Below are positions 1-6,585 of a stretch of DNA of 10,811 nt, piece after piece. The stretch lies in the NCBI GenBank assembly GCA_900321895.1, contig ONYB01000104.1, forward strand, positions 1 to 10,811, in the 5' to 3' direction. Source of the stretch: an uncultured Brachyspira sp. (GTDB taxonomy: Bacteria; Cyanobacteriota; Vampirovibrionia; Gastranaerophilales; Gastranaerophilaceae). Position numbers and translations under genes: made by a program. Positions within the stretch are counted from its first letter, which is position 1. Each line of letters starts with the position of its first letter. The notes under the pieces are model-generated. The model had not been told where the DNA came from. It did not search any database and saw only the letters and a list, made by a program, of their open reading frames with translations.

Positions 1-69
1 AAAAGTGATGAAAATCTGCATGCAGTGAAAATTATCACCATTTCAAACCTCGACGACAACAAAATTTAA
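1..69 (+). CDS. 3' end of an upstream gene (partial, unknown)
   Basis: The first reading frame is open from the window edge for 22 codons and ends in TAA at 67-69. The stop codon overlaps the AAGGAG ribosome binding site of the next gene (68-73), which is the packing expected inside one operon. The visible tail is polar and ends in LDDNKI; it is too short to identify. It probably belongs to the same phage-derived transcription unit. An open frame this short could also arise by chance. Confidence 0.4.
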   Translation, partial: KSDENLHAVKIITISNLDDNKI

Positions 70-79
70 GGAGATTTTT

Positions 80-448
80 ATGAAAGAAAAAGATGAAGAT
101 ATTGAACAAATGCTTTTAAACAATGCGTCTTTGGACGATTTAATTAAGGTCAAAATCGAAAAAGAATTCAAAGAAGCACAGGGAAAAGAAAATCTAAAAC
201 CGCAACAAGTCACGATTTGCGACATTTCAAAAGTTCCTTCCGAATTGATTTTTTCTAAAGAATCTGTTTTCAAAATTTTCAACAAAAAAACGAAAATTCA
301 AACCCTCATAAGCGGACTTCAAGCAGAAGCACTTCTCGGAATACAAAATTCGGTAAGAGAAAAAATGTTGCGTGGCAAAACCACCTCATTTGCGACAGAT
401 GACGCTTATGTAAAATTTGAAAAGGTCACCATAAATGAAAAGGTTTAA
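80..448 (+). CDS. Hypothetical protein of the phage cassette, 122 aa
   Basis: I do not recognise this protein. The start is well set: AAGGAG lies at 68-73, six bases before the ATG. Residues 1-40 are highly charged and look helical. The middle and C-terminal part (about 44-116) reads like a compact alpha/beta domain, with KTKIQTLISGLQAEALLGIQ and then DDAYVKFEKV. There is no signal peptide or membrane segment. Its last 14 bases overlap the acetyltransferase gene, so the two are probably translationally coupled. It lies in the same run as a portal and a large terminase, so a phage structural, scaffolding or packaging role is possible. It does not obviously resemble a small terminase, although that subunit is otherwise missing from view. 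The functional assignment is open. Confidence 0.8.
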   Translation: MKEKDEDIEQMLLNNASLDDLIKVKIEKEFKEAQGKENLKPQQVTICDISKVPSELIFSKESVFKIFNKKTKIQTLISGLQAEALLGIQNSVREKMLRGKTTSFATDDAYVKFEKVTINEKV

Positions 449-962
449 ACCGATAATTATCGACCTTGAGAAAAAGATTTTTATTAATACTGAAAACCTC
501 TTAACGCTTTATTTACTCTACCGAAAATATGCAAATTTTATTGATGACGACTTCGCCCAAAACAACGAAACAAATCTTCTACATTTACTAAAAACAATTA
601 ATAAACTATCGCCATATTTTTTTGAAATTCTCGACCCGAAAACTCAAAATTTTGCAGGATTTGTATACCTCGATAATTTTGTAGGAAATTCTAAAATCCT
701 GCACAGTGCTGAAATTACAGCCTGTCTTTCCAAAAAATATTGGGGAAATTTTACATATCTTACGGCTCAAAAATTTTTAAATTTTTGTTTCCATAAACTA
801 AAACTAAAAAAACTCAAAGCATTAATCTATCCTCAAAATTTTCGAGTAAAACCGTTATTAAAAAAAATAAATTTCAAAAAAGAGGCAACACTAATTGCAG
901 AAACAGTCAAAAACGGTAAATTACAAGACATAGAGGTTTATTCAATATTAAAAGAAAGGTAA
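435..962 (+). CDS. GNAT-like N-acetyltransferase in the phage cassette, 175 aa
   Basis: The protein resembles GNAT acetyltransferases, which move an acetyl group from acetyl-CoA to an amine. The fold signature is in the C-terminal half. A beta strand and turn at about 92-106 (AEITACLSKKYWGNF) sits where the acetyl-CoA loop is expected. A helix follows (about 107-124), then a strand and the segment NFRVKPLLKKINFKKEA at 135-151, typical of RimJ/RimL-like members. The usual Q/R-x-x-G-x-G/A loop is degenerate here (KYWGNF, 101-106), so catalysis is not assured. ATG 435 lies nine bases after AAAGG and overlaps the previous gene by 14 bases. The portal gene starts three bases after its stop. GNAT-like genes are known among structural genes of some podovirus-like phages, but their substrates are mostly unknown. 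The fold is fairly sure; the substrate is not known. Confidence 0.7.
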   Translation: MKRFKPIIIDLEKKIFINTENLLTLYLLYRKYANFIDDDFAQNNETNLLHLLKTINKLSPYFFEILDPKTQNFAGFVYLDNFVGNSKILHSAEITACLSKKYWGNFTYLTAQKFLNFCFHKLKLKKLKALIYPQNFRVKPLLKKINFKKEATLIAETVKNGKLQDIEVYSILKER

Positions 963-965
963 AAA

Positions 966-2618
966 ATGATTATAGAAAACGAAAATTTAACAACACAAAT
1001 AAAACCGGAAGATGAAATAACACTATTAAGCGACATTTGTCAAAAATACGATGATTTTAACACAATCCGAAATCAACAACTTACAGACATTACTCTTGTT
1101 AAAAATGCAATCTACAATTCACATCTTCAGGGACAAAACGGTTGGAACAGCAGAATTGAACTGCCTGATATTTACGAACTTGCCCAAACTCTAAAATCAC
1201 ATCTTATGGAAAATCTATACTCAAACCCTAGTGCAATGTTCGACGTAGAAGGTACAACTCCCCAAACCCAAGAATTTGCCAATCGCCAAAAAGCCATGCT
1301 CGTAAACACATTTGAGGCTATGAATATTGAAAACGAATTTGAAAAAATTGTTGACAGTATTGTTGAAACCGGAGAATGCACATTATTTGTAGGCTGGGAA
1401 ACTCGTATAAAACAAGTTCGTCGAGCAAAAACTCCGGAGGAGCAAATGTTCAATCTCGGCGGACAAAATTTTGTGTTAGAAGACAAAGTTGTTTACGACA
1501 ACGCAAAAATCAAATACATCAAACCCGAAGATTTTGTTTTTGACAAAACCTCAAAAGACAACTGGGAGTTATGCCCGAAAATTTATCGCACCTTCAGGAC
1601 TTTGGACGATATTTTTTGCGACAAATCAAACAACTTTTTGACAAAAGAAAAACTGGAAAAGCTGAAAGGAGTGGTGGCAAAAAGAAAACACAGACAAGAC
1701 GAAGAACAAGGTTACGAAGGAAACAGACTTGAGATTTTGGAATATTGGGGAGATATTGAACTCACGGATGGCACAGTTTTGAAAAACAGGCTTGTAACAG
1801 TTGCTGGCAGGAGAGAAATCATCAGGCTTGAAGCAAATCCTTTTGTAATAAATCCGTTTATTCACGCAAACATTATTGAAAACCCTTCAACAGGAAGAGG
1901 AATTTCTCCACTACGAGTTGCTCTTATTCTAAATGAACTCTCATCCACAATCCTGAACAAACAAATTGATGCACTTGCCCTAATGATGAACCCGCCATAC
2001 CTTGCCCCTAAAGGATGTTTTAAAGGTCAGCAAGATGTTCGCCCCGGAAAGATTATCGAATATGATGCGGCTCTTATGACAACAGCTCCGTCACCGTTGA
2101 GTTTTGACAAAGCTATGCAAGGTTGGGATTTTTTGAATTATTTCAAATCCACAATCGAAAGTGCAACCGGCATTTTCAAAAATATGGCAGGAAATCTTCA
2201 AGCCTCGGAGCGTACGGCAACCGAGTTGAACTATTCGGTCAATGGTCAAGAAGCCCGATTGAATATGATTTTAGATTCAATCAACAGAAAAATCATTATT
2301 CCTATGGTCGAAAAAACCGCCGAAATAATTTCAAATTTCAAACTCGGAGACGAACTCATCCGATTTAACAACCACGGAAAAACTGTTTACGAAAAGATTG
2401 ACGACAACGTCCGAAACGCAAATTACATCTACCGCTACGGCGACAGAAAAGCAAGTTTTGAAAGAAAAATGCGATTGAAAGAAATGTTTGAAGTCGTAAA
2501 ATCTTTTGCCCAAATTCAAACAATTTCCGAAAAAATTGACTGGCTTGAATGTTTTAAATTTGCACTTGAACAATACGGAATAGAAAATTCTGAAAACTTT
2601 TTACTAAACAGCAAATAA
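966..2618 (+). CDS. Phage portal (head-tail connector) protein, podovirus type, 550 aa
   Basis: This is the probable portal protein, the dodecameric ring at one capsid vertex through which DNA is pumped and to which the tail attaches. The length of 550 aa fits T7- or P22-like portals. The most telling stretch is about residues 310-350: a GRGISPL turn, a long helix (RVALILNELSSTILNKQIDA) and then MMNPPYL, the arrangement seen in podovirus connectors. A later segment, about 405-448, contains NLQASERTATELNYSVNGQE and a helix ending KIIIPMV, matching the T/S-A-T-E region common to portals. There are no membrane segments. The start is supported by AGAAAGG at 953-959. The large terminase follows after 24 bases. 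The order portal then terminase reverses the usual terminase-portal order. The frame is intact. The fold assignment is confident; the exact phage family is not. Confidence 0.8.
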   Translation: MIIENENLTTQIKPEDEITLLSDICQKYDDFNTIRNQQLTDITLVKNAIYNSHLQGQNGWNSRIELPDIYELAQTLKSHLMENLYSNPSAMFDVEGTTPQTQEFANRQKAMLVNTFEAMNIENEFEKIVDSIVETGECTLFVGWETRIKQVRRAKTPEEQMFNLGGQNFVLEDKVVYDNAKIKYIKPEDFVFDKTSKDNWELCPKIYRTFRTLDDIFCDKSNNFLTKEKLEKLKGVVAKRKHRQDEEQGYEGNRLEILEYWGDIELTDGTVLKNRLVTVAGRREIIRLEANPFVINPFIHANIIENPSTGRGISPLRVALILNELSSTILNKQIDALALMMNPPYLAPKGCFKGQQDVRPGKIIEYDAALMTTAPSPLSFDKAMQGWDFLNYFKSTIESATGIFKNMAGNLQASERTATELNYSVNGQEARLNMILDSINRKIIIPMVEKTAEIISNFKLGDELIRFNNHGKTVYEKIDDNVRNANYIYRYGDRKASFERKMRLKEMFEVVKSFAQIQTISEKIDWLECFKFALEQYGIENSENFLLNSK

Positions 2619-2642
2619 CTTCGGCGATAAAAAGGGATTCAC

Positions 2643-3932
2643 ATGCTATACAAATTATTAAAAGCACAACGGGAATTTTTGGAAATTCCGCACGATTACA
2701 GTATGGATGTTGCGGTTTATCAGGGCGGTTACGGTTCGGGCAAAACTTTTGCGGGCTCCCTTTTGGGAATTTTACTTGCCCTAAAATATGCGGGCATAAG
2801 AGGGCTTGTAGGAGCTCAAACCTACACTCTAGTGCGTGACACAACCCTGCAAACTTATTTTGAACACCTTGAACACATTAATTTTCAAGAAGGGGTAGAC
2901 TATGAATGGTCTGCCTCTTTGCAAAAATTAACTTTCAAAAACGGCTCCGAAATTCTTTTTCGCCATTTTGATGAACCGAACAAATTAAAATCCTTAAACC
3001 TCGGCTTTGTCGAAATCGAAGAAATGTCTGATATTCCATACGACACCTTCAAGGTGCTTTTGTCCAGAATGAGGCAAAAACCTAAAAAAGAATGGAAAAA
3101 TTTTACCTACAGAATTTTCGGACACACAAATCCCGAAATGCACAGAGGTTGGGTTTACAAAACTTTTGTCGAAAATCCGGCAGTAAATTACAGACTGATT
3201 TCGGCTCCGACAACCCAAAATATATATCTGCCAAAAGGGTTTTGCGACGAATTAAAAAAAGTATACGACGAAGAATATTACAACATATTCGTGCTTGCTC
3301 AAAACGGGCATGTCAACAATAATCTCGTAATAAAAGATTTTAGCGATGCCAACATCAAGAAAATTTCTTATCAGCCGGAAATGGATTTACACATTTCATG
3401 CGACTTTAACGTCGATCCGATGTGTTGGGTTTTTGCCCACAAAACAGAAGATAAAGTTTTTTATTTTGACGAAATTGCAATGGAGAACACGACCACCGCA
3501 CGTGCAGTAGAAGAATTTTGCAGACGATACCCAAATCATAAAGGTAAAATTATCGTAAACGGCGACGCTTCCGGTGATAACCGAAGTTGCACGAGCGAAT
3601 ACACAAACTATGTCATTATAAAAAAGAAACTTTTACAATATGGATATGATGCAGAAATCCGAATTAAGGCATACAACCCACCAATAAAAACAAGAATTGC
3701 CGCATTTAACGCAAAAATTAGGAATGCAAACGGAGATATTTGCCTTTTTGTTGACAAAAAATGCGAAAAACTTCTCTACAACATTTACAACCTCAAATAC
3801 ATCGAAGGAACATCAAAAATAGATGTTCCGACATATCAGCAAATAAAACAATCTAAAGAATTAAAATTTTTAACACACCCAATGGATGCAGCCTCCTATC
3901 TCGTAGATTTTTACTGGCCTATAAGCCTGTAG
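2643..3932 (+). CDS. Phage terminase large subunit (packaging ATPase and nuclease), 429 aa
   Basis: This is the DNA-packaging motor: it cuts concatemeric DNA and drives it into the prohead through the portal. The N-terminal ATPase has a Walker A motif GGYGSGKT at 28-35, a Walker B strand GFVEIEEM at 121-128 with paired acidic residues, and a coupling motif GHTNP at 160-164. The C-terminal RNase H-like nuclease has its expected acidic residues: D254 in SCDFNVDP, D308 in NGDASG and D415 in MDAASY. All parts are present at a normal family length, so the enzyme looks functional. AAGGGA lies a few bases before the ATG. It is the penultimate gene of the cassette, followed 12 bases later by a small membrane protein. 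No small terminase was recognised next to it. The recognition site and packaging type (cos or headful) cannot be told from this sequence. Confidence 0.92.
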   Translation: MLYKLLKAQREFLEIPHDYSMDVAVYQGGYGSGKTFAGSLLGILLALKYAGIRGLVGAQTYTLVRDTTLQTYFEHLEHINFQEGVDYEWSASLQKLTFKNGSEILFRHFDEPNKLKSLNLGFVEIEEMSDIPYDTFKVLLSRMRQKPKKEWKNFTYRIFGHTNPEMHRGWVYKTFVENPAVNYRLISAPTTQNIYLPKGFCDELKKVYDEEYYNIFVLAQNGHVNNNLVIKDFSDANIKKISYQPEMDLHISCDFNVDPMCWVFAHKTEDKVFYFDEIAMENTTTARAVEEFCRRYPNHKGKIIVNGDASGDNRSCTSEYTNYVIIKKKLLQYGYDAEIRIKAYNPPIKTRIAAFNAKIRNANGDICLFVDKKCEKLLYNIYNLKYIEGTSKIDVPTYQQIKQSKELKFLTHPMDAASYLVDFYWPISL

Positions 3933-3944
3933 AAAGGAAAAATT

Positions 3945-4181
3945 ATGGAACAATTTATACAATATTCACCGATACTCATCGCGGTAATGATTTTTTTAAT
4001 CCAACACAAAATAGTTGTTACTCCTGAACAGTTGGAACGAAAACACCGCGAAATTATAGAAGATGTCGAAGAAAGATTTGTCACAATAAACAGTTTTCAT
4101 GACCTGAAAGAACAGTTCTCTGAAATGAAAGATAAAATCGACAAAATTTACGAGCAAATTATGAAAAATAACCTGAACTAA
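3945..4181 (+). CDS. Small membrane-anchored coiled-coil protein, 78 aa (holin-like candidate)
   Basis: A single hydrophobic segment lies at the N-terminus (about residues 8-20, PILIAVMIFLIQ). It is followed by a charged helix with heptad-like spacing from about 27 to 75 (EQLERKHREIIEDVEERF, then further E/K-rich repeats). This is the make-up of small phage membrane proteins near packaging genes, some of which are holins or lysis accessory proteins. One membrane span with a long soluble helix is not diagnostic, and a spacer or assembly role is equally possible. A GAAAGGA ribosome binding site precedes the ATG. It is the last gene of the phage cassette, ending 12 bases before a strong terminator. 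No endolysin is seen next to it in this window, which weakens a lysis assignment. Confidence 0.75.
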   Translation: MEQFIQYSPILIAVMIFLIQHKIVVTPEQLERKHREIIEDVEERFVTINSFHDLKEQFSEMKDKIDKIYEQIMKNNLN

Positions 4182-4193
4182 TCACCCCGACAG

Positions 4194-4230
4194 GCGTAAG
4201 GCATTTTTGTCTTACGCTTTTGTTTATTTT
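4194..4230 (+). terminator. Intrinsic terminator ending the phage cassette
   Basis: A seven-base perfect stem, GCGTAAG (4194-4200) with CTTACGC (4211-4217), has a ten-base loop and is followed by TTTTGTTTATTTT. It lies 12 bases after the stop codon of the 78-residue protein. On the - strand the hairpin is not followed by a U tract, so it serves the + strand only. The T tract runs into the stop codon of the convergent response regulator gene. Confidence 0.85.
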
Positions 4231-5533
4231 ATTCATTTACTTCATTCACAAATCGTTCTACCCACTTGAGAATATCCGACATTTCATAAGGTTTCGGCAA
4301 GTACAAATCCGCTCCCGCATTCAAAACCTTCTCTTTATTATGGAAAATTGAAGTCACAATAAATCTTGTATTTTCAAACGCCGCATCTTTCTTCATAAGT
4401 CGGCAAACATCCAAACCTTTTCCGTTCTCATCACTGCCCGCATCAATTATCACAACGGCAGGAACTTGAGATGTAAAATACCCCTCGTCGTAACCGTTTA
4501 TCGACTCAACCTTGTACCCCTGCATGTTCAAAATTGTCGACAACAAAAGTATCATGGATTCGTCATTTTCAATAATCAAAATTTTATCGTTGTATCTTTT
4601 TTCCAAAACCGAATTTTCTGCGGAGATTTTTGCCCTATCCATCATATAAGCCGATTTTGACCCGTTTTTAGCAAGCGAATGAATGTTTGAAAGCGAACTC
4701 ATAACCTCGCCAACATTTTTAAATTTTTTGGTTTCTGAGGTCACAATTCCAATCACTGTATACATAAAGCCAATTCGACGACCTTCTTGTTCATCCCCGT
4801 GAGTCATGACGTAGCCTCTTTCCAAATCCGTTTGCGAATAGAATTTTTTCACAACCATATCAAATCCGAAAATCAAAAATTTCGCGATTTTTTCCGCCTT
4901 AAATGTGTTTGTAATAACGAGAAAAGAACTGTCACCCACACTTCCGAGATAGTCATTACCGTTGAGGGTTGAGGTAATTATCGCTGCATAAGTTTTCAAC
5001 AATTTATCCGACGCAAGCTCTGAATAAGTTTCTTTGTAGTTTTGAAAATTTTCAATGGAAATATACAATGCCGCCCAGTCATGCTCTGCGGAAAGCGTCC
5101 TTTTCAGTGCTCTTTTTGAATATTTTTTGTTCGGTAAAAAACTTTTGTTATCCAAATTGGTTTCAAATTCACGCCTCAAATGAGCCTTCACCCTCATCGC
5201 AAATTCGTCGTTGTTTACGGGTTCACTGATAAAATCATCCGCACCGCTATCAAGAGCCTTAATCCTGTCCGCAGCCTCGGATGACTTTGACAACGCAACA
5301 ATTACGGGACGCATATTGTACGTCAGTGCCCTGATTTTTTTACAATAATCCGCCAAATCACTGTCGATACTGTCCGAAATCAAAATCAAATCGGGCTCGG
5401 TATCTTGAATGATTTTCAAAGCCGTAAGCAAATTTTTGGAAATTATCACTTTTGAATAATCATTCTCCAACAACTTTTTATACTTTACGGAAAGTTCCCG
5501 TCTTTTGTCGATAATCAAAGTTACTGTCTGCAT
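4229..5533 (-). CDS. Response regulator: degenerate receiver, degenerate GGDEF-like domain, intact receiver, 434 aa
   Basis: Domain order resembles PleD rearranged. Receiver 1 (about 1-120) keeps the fold, but the phospho-acceptor position in PDLILIS is Ser53 (with Asp54 one place late), and the conserved Lys of the K-P motif is Glu104 (ISEPV). The middle domain (about 130-300) starts with LPNKKYSKRAL and aligns with GGDEF domains, but the signature is VGDSSF (199-204), so cyclase activity is unlikely. Receiver 2 (about 316-434) is complete: E322 and D324 in the acid pocket, D364 as acceptor, T394 and K414 (LPKPY). Phosphorylation is therefore expected at the C-terminal receiver. There is no DNA-binding domain, so output is probably by protein contact. 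GAGGG lies just before the ATG. The gene overlaps the kinase gene by 13 bases, marking it as the likely cognate partner. Regulated target unknown. Confidence 0.85.
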   Translation of the reverse strand: MQTVTLIIDKRRELSVKYKKLLENDYSKVIISKNLLTALKIIQDTEPDLILISDSIDSDLADYCKKIRALTYNMRPVIVALSKSSEAADRIKALDSGADDFISEPVNNDEFAMRVKAHLRREFETNLDNKSFLPNKKYSKRALKRTLSAEHDWAALYISIENFQNYKETYSELASDKLLKTYAAIITSTLNGNDYLGSVGDSSFLVITNTFKAEKIAKFLIFGFDMVVKKFYSQTDLERGYVMTHGDEQEGRRIGFMYTVIGIVTSETKKFKNVGEVMSSLSNIHSLAKNGSKSAYMMDRAKISAENSVLEKRYNDKILIIENDESMILLLSTILNMQGYKVESINGYDEGYFTSQVPAVVIIDAGSDENGKGLDVCRLMKKDAAFENTRFIVTSIFHNKEKVLNAGADLYLPKPYEMSDILKWVERFVNEVNE

Positions 5534-6252
5534 TTTTCCCTCGCTTGAGTTTCGGGATTAAACACAGGCATCAAAATTTCAAAAGTTGTGATTTTGCCCT
5601 CGGATTTTACGGAAATTTTTCCACCCATTTTTTCCGTCAAATTCTTTGTAATATACAGCCCGAGCCCGCTTCCCTGAACTTTTCTTGTCAAAGGGCTGTC
5701 AATTCTTGAAAATTTTGTAAAAATTTTGTCGTAATCTTTTTCGTCAATTCCGACACCCGTATCAGAAACTTTTATTGAAACAAATTCACAATTTTGACAA
5801 AAATTTGTCGAAATTTTTATCGTAGAATTGTCGTCAGAATATTTCGCCGCATTCTCGATTAAGTTTGTCATAATCTGCTGAAATCTGTCCCTGTCCACAA
5901 GAATTTGCGGAGTTGTCGGATCGATTTTTACCTCAAAACTTTTATCTTTGTACTGATTTTTCACAATCGAAACCACCATATTAATAATCGGCGAAACATC
6001 AGTTTGCTTATAGATAAAATTTTCGTTTACACTCTGGAGTTTTGTAACCGAGAGCATGTTTTCAACGAGTTTTATCAAACGATTTGACTGCTCTTCAATA
6101 ATTTTCAAAAACTTCTTTTTACTGTCATCATCGAGCTTGTCCCACGATGCAAGCATGGTTTGCGAAAACCCACGGATAGAAGTCAGCGGAGTTCTCAATT
6201 CGTGACTGACTGTCGAGATAAAATCTTCATAATTTTGTTCGCTACTGTTCAT
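5521..6252 (-). CDS. Short cytoplasmic histidine kinase without a sensor domain, 243 aa
   Basis: This is a HisKA plus HATPase_c kinase. The H box STVSHELRTPLTS puts the phospho-acceptor at H17, almost at the N-terminus. The N box is NLIENAAKYS (130-139), G1 is DTGVGI (164-169) and G2 is GSGLGL (194-199), all intact, so the enzyme should autophosphorylate. There is no membrane segment, PAS, GAF or HAMP domain, so the signal must come from another protein or act on the core. The frame is open further upstream to 6357, but that extension would translate the terminator hairpin and promoter. I chose ATG 6252 because a consensus promoter places the transcript start on this codon. No Shine-Dalgarno sequence precedes it, as expected for a leaderless message. 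It overlaps the response regulator gene by 13 bases. Confidence 0.88.
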   Translation of the reverse strand: MNSSEQNYEDFISTVSHELRTPLTSIRGFSQTMLASWDKLDDDSKKKFLKIIEEQSNRLIKLVENMLSVTKLQSVNENFIYKQTDVSPIINMVVSIVKNQYKDKSFEVKIDPTTPQILVDRDRFQQIMTNLIENAAKYSDDNSTIKISTNFCQNCEFVSIKVSDTGVGIDEKDYDKIFTKFSRIDSPLTRKVQGSGLGLYITKNLTEKMGGKISVKSEGKITTFEILMPVFNPETQAREKCRQ

Positions 6253-6258
6253 AACTTG

Positions 6259-6287
6259 ATTATAGCAATTTTTTACAAGGCTTGCAA
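6259..6287 (-). promoter_or_regulatory. Promoter of the kinase-regulator operon, predicted leaderless
   Basis: On the - strand a -35 box TTGCAA (6282-6287) is separated by exactly 17 bases from a perfect -10 box TATAAT (6259-6264). Seven bases further is 6252, the A of the kinase ATG, so the message should start at or next to the start codon. No ribosome binding site lies before that ATG, whereas most other genes in the window have one. Confidence 0.7.
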
Positions 6288-6293
6288 TAGCAT

Positions 6294-6325
6294 AAAAAAA
6301 AGCCGTCTTTGGAATAAGAACGGCT
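6294..6325 (-). terminator. Intrinsic terminator on the - strand, upstream of the kinase promoter
   Basis: Read on the - strand, AGCCGT (6320-6325) and ACGGCT (6301-6306) form a six-base GC-rich stem, partly extended inside by U-G and U-A pairs, followed directly by seven T residues (6294-6300). The + strand has no T tract after the hairpin, so the direction is clear. It must end a transcript that begins to the right of 6325 on the - strand, where no convincing protein gene is seen. Confidence 0.8.
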
Positions 6326-6470
6326 ACCAGACTTGGGGAGGAGTTATGAAAAACCATGAAAAATGGCCCTCATATCTTATATTTTTTATAACGACAAAGA
6401 AAATCCAAACTTTAAACATTACTTCACAATCTCCTCCAAATGATGTAGAAAATGGCAAAAAATATTTTTC
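6294..6470 (-). ncRNA. Candidate structured RNA (small RNA or attenuator-type leader) upstream of the kinase operon
   Basis: The - strand here looks like an RNA unit. A promoter-like element predicts a start near 6470, and a strong terminator ends it at about 6294, giving roughly 177 nt. Inside is a long stem: GGAGGAG (6431-6437) pairs with CTCCTCC (6337-6343), then after a one-base bulge UUGUGAA (6423-6429) pairs with UUCAUAA (6344-6350). One pair is G-U on the - strand and becomes an A/C mismatch on the + strand, so the structure favours a - strand RNA. A small hairpin (CCAU with AUGG, 6363-6366 and 6354-6357) sits in the loop, also extended by G-U pairs. CUAC/GUAG may lengthen the base. 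I do not recognise it as 6S, SRP, tmRNA, RNase P or a known riboswitch. It lies about 40 nt before the kinase ATG, so it could instead be an attenuator leader. Existence is plausible, not proven. Confidence 0.4.
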
Positions 6471-6476
6471 AGTGAT

Positions 6477-6505
6477 TTTATACCAAATGCAAACTAATAT
6501 TACAT
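6477..6505 (-). promoter_or_regulatory. Candidate extended -10 promoter for the structured RNA
   Basis: The - strand reads TGG then TATAAA, an extended -10 element (-10 box at 6477-6482). A modest -35 box ATGTAA (6500-6505, three of six consensus bases) lies 17 bases upstream. The predicted start is near 6470. The fit is fair rather than strong. A second possible start comes from the TATAAT read on this strand at 6542-6547, inside the prs promoter. Confidence 0.4.
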
Positions 6506-6520
6506 AACTTAAAGAACATG

Positions 6521-6549
6521 TTGTAATTTAAATTCGCAAGGATTATAAT
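6521..6549 (+). promoter_or_regulatory. Promoter of prs
   Basis: A -35 box TTGTAA (6521-6526) and a perfect -10 box TATAAT (6544-6549) are exactly 17 bases apart. The predicted start is near 6556, giving a leader of about 30 bases that contains AGAAAGGA (6568-6575) before ATG 6586. The core ATTATAAT (6542-6549) is its own reverse complement, so a -10 box is also present on the - strand at 6542-6547. Confidence 0.7.
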
Positions 6550-6585
6550 AACAATGCGTTGAGTAATAGAAAGGATAAAAAATCA

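Noticed and set aside
4182..4228. Phage attachment site at the right edge of the cassette
   Set aside because: The spacer is fully explained by the terminator; no tRNA or direct repeat was found in the window.
6253..6357. N-terminal extension of the histidine kinase to an ATG at 6357, with a hydrophobic stretch like a membrane segment
   Set aside because: The hydrophobic residues come from translating the terminator hairpin, its T tract and the promoter. The predicted transcript starts at 6252.
6294..6470. Identification of the candidate RNA as 6S, SRP or tmRNA
   Set aside because: Length and rod-like stem vaguely recall 6S RNA, but I see no diagnostic bubble, GGAA-type SRP loop or tmRNA tag and tRNA-like ends.
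6346..6507. A 53-codon + strand frame after GGGGAGGAG, beginning MKNHEKW
   Set aside because: The purine run doubles as one arm of the - strand stem, no + strand promoter is seen upstream, and the product looks unlike a folded protein. The - strand RNA reading explains more of the sequence. It is not excluded outright.
6559..6585. TTG start of prs giving nine extra residues
   Set aside because: It lies about three bases from the predicted transcript start and has no ribosome binding site; ATG 6586 has AGAAAGGA upstream.
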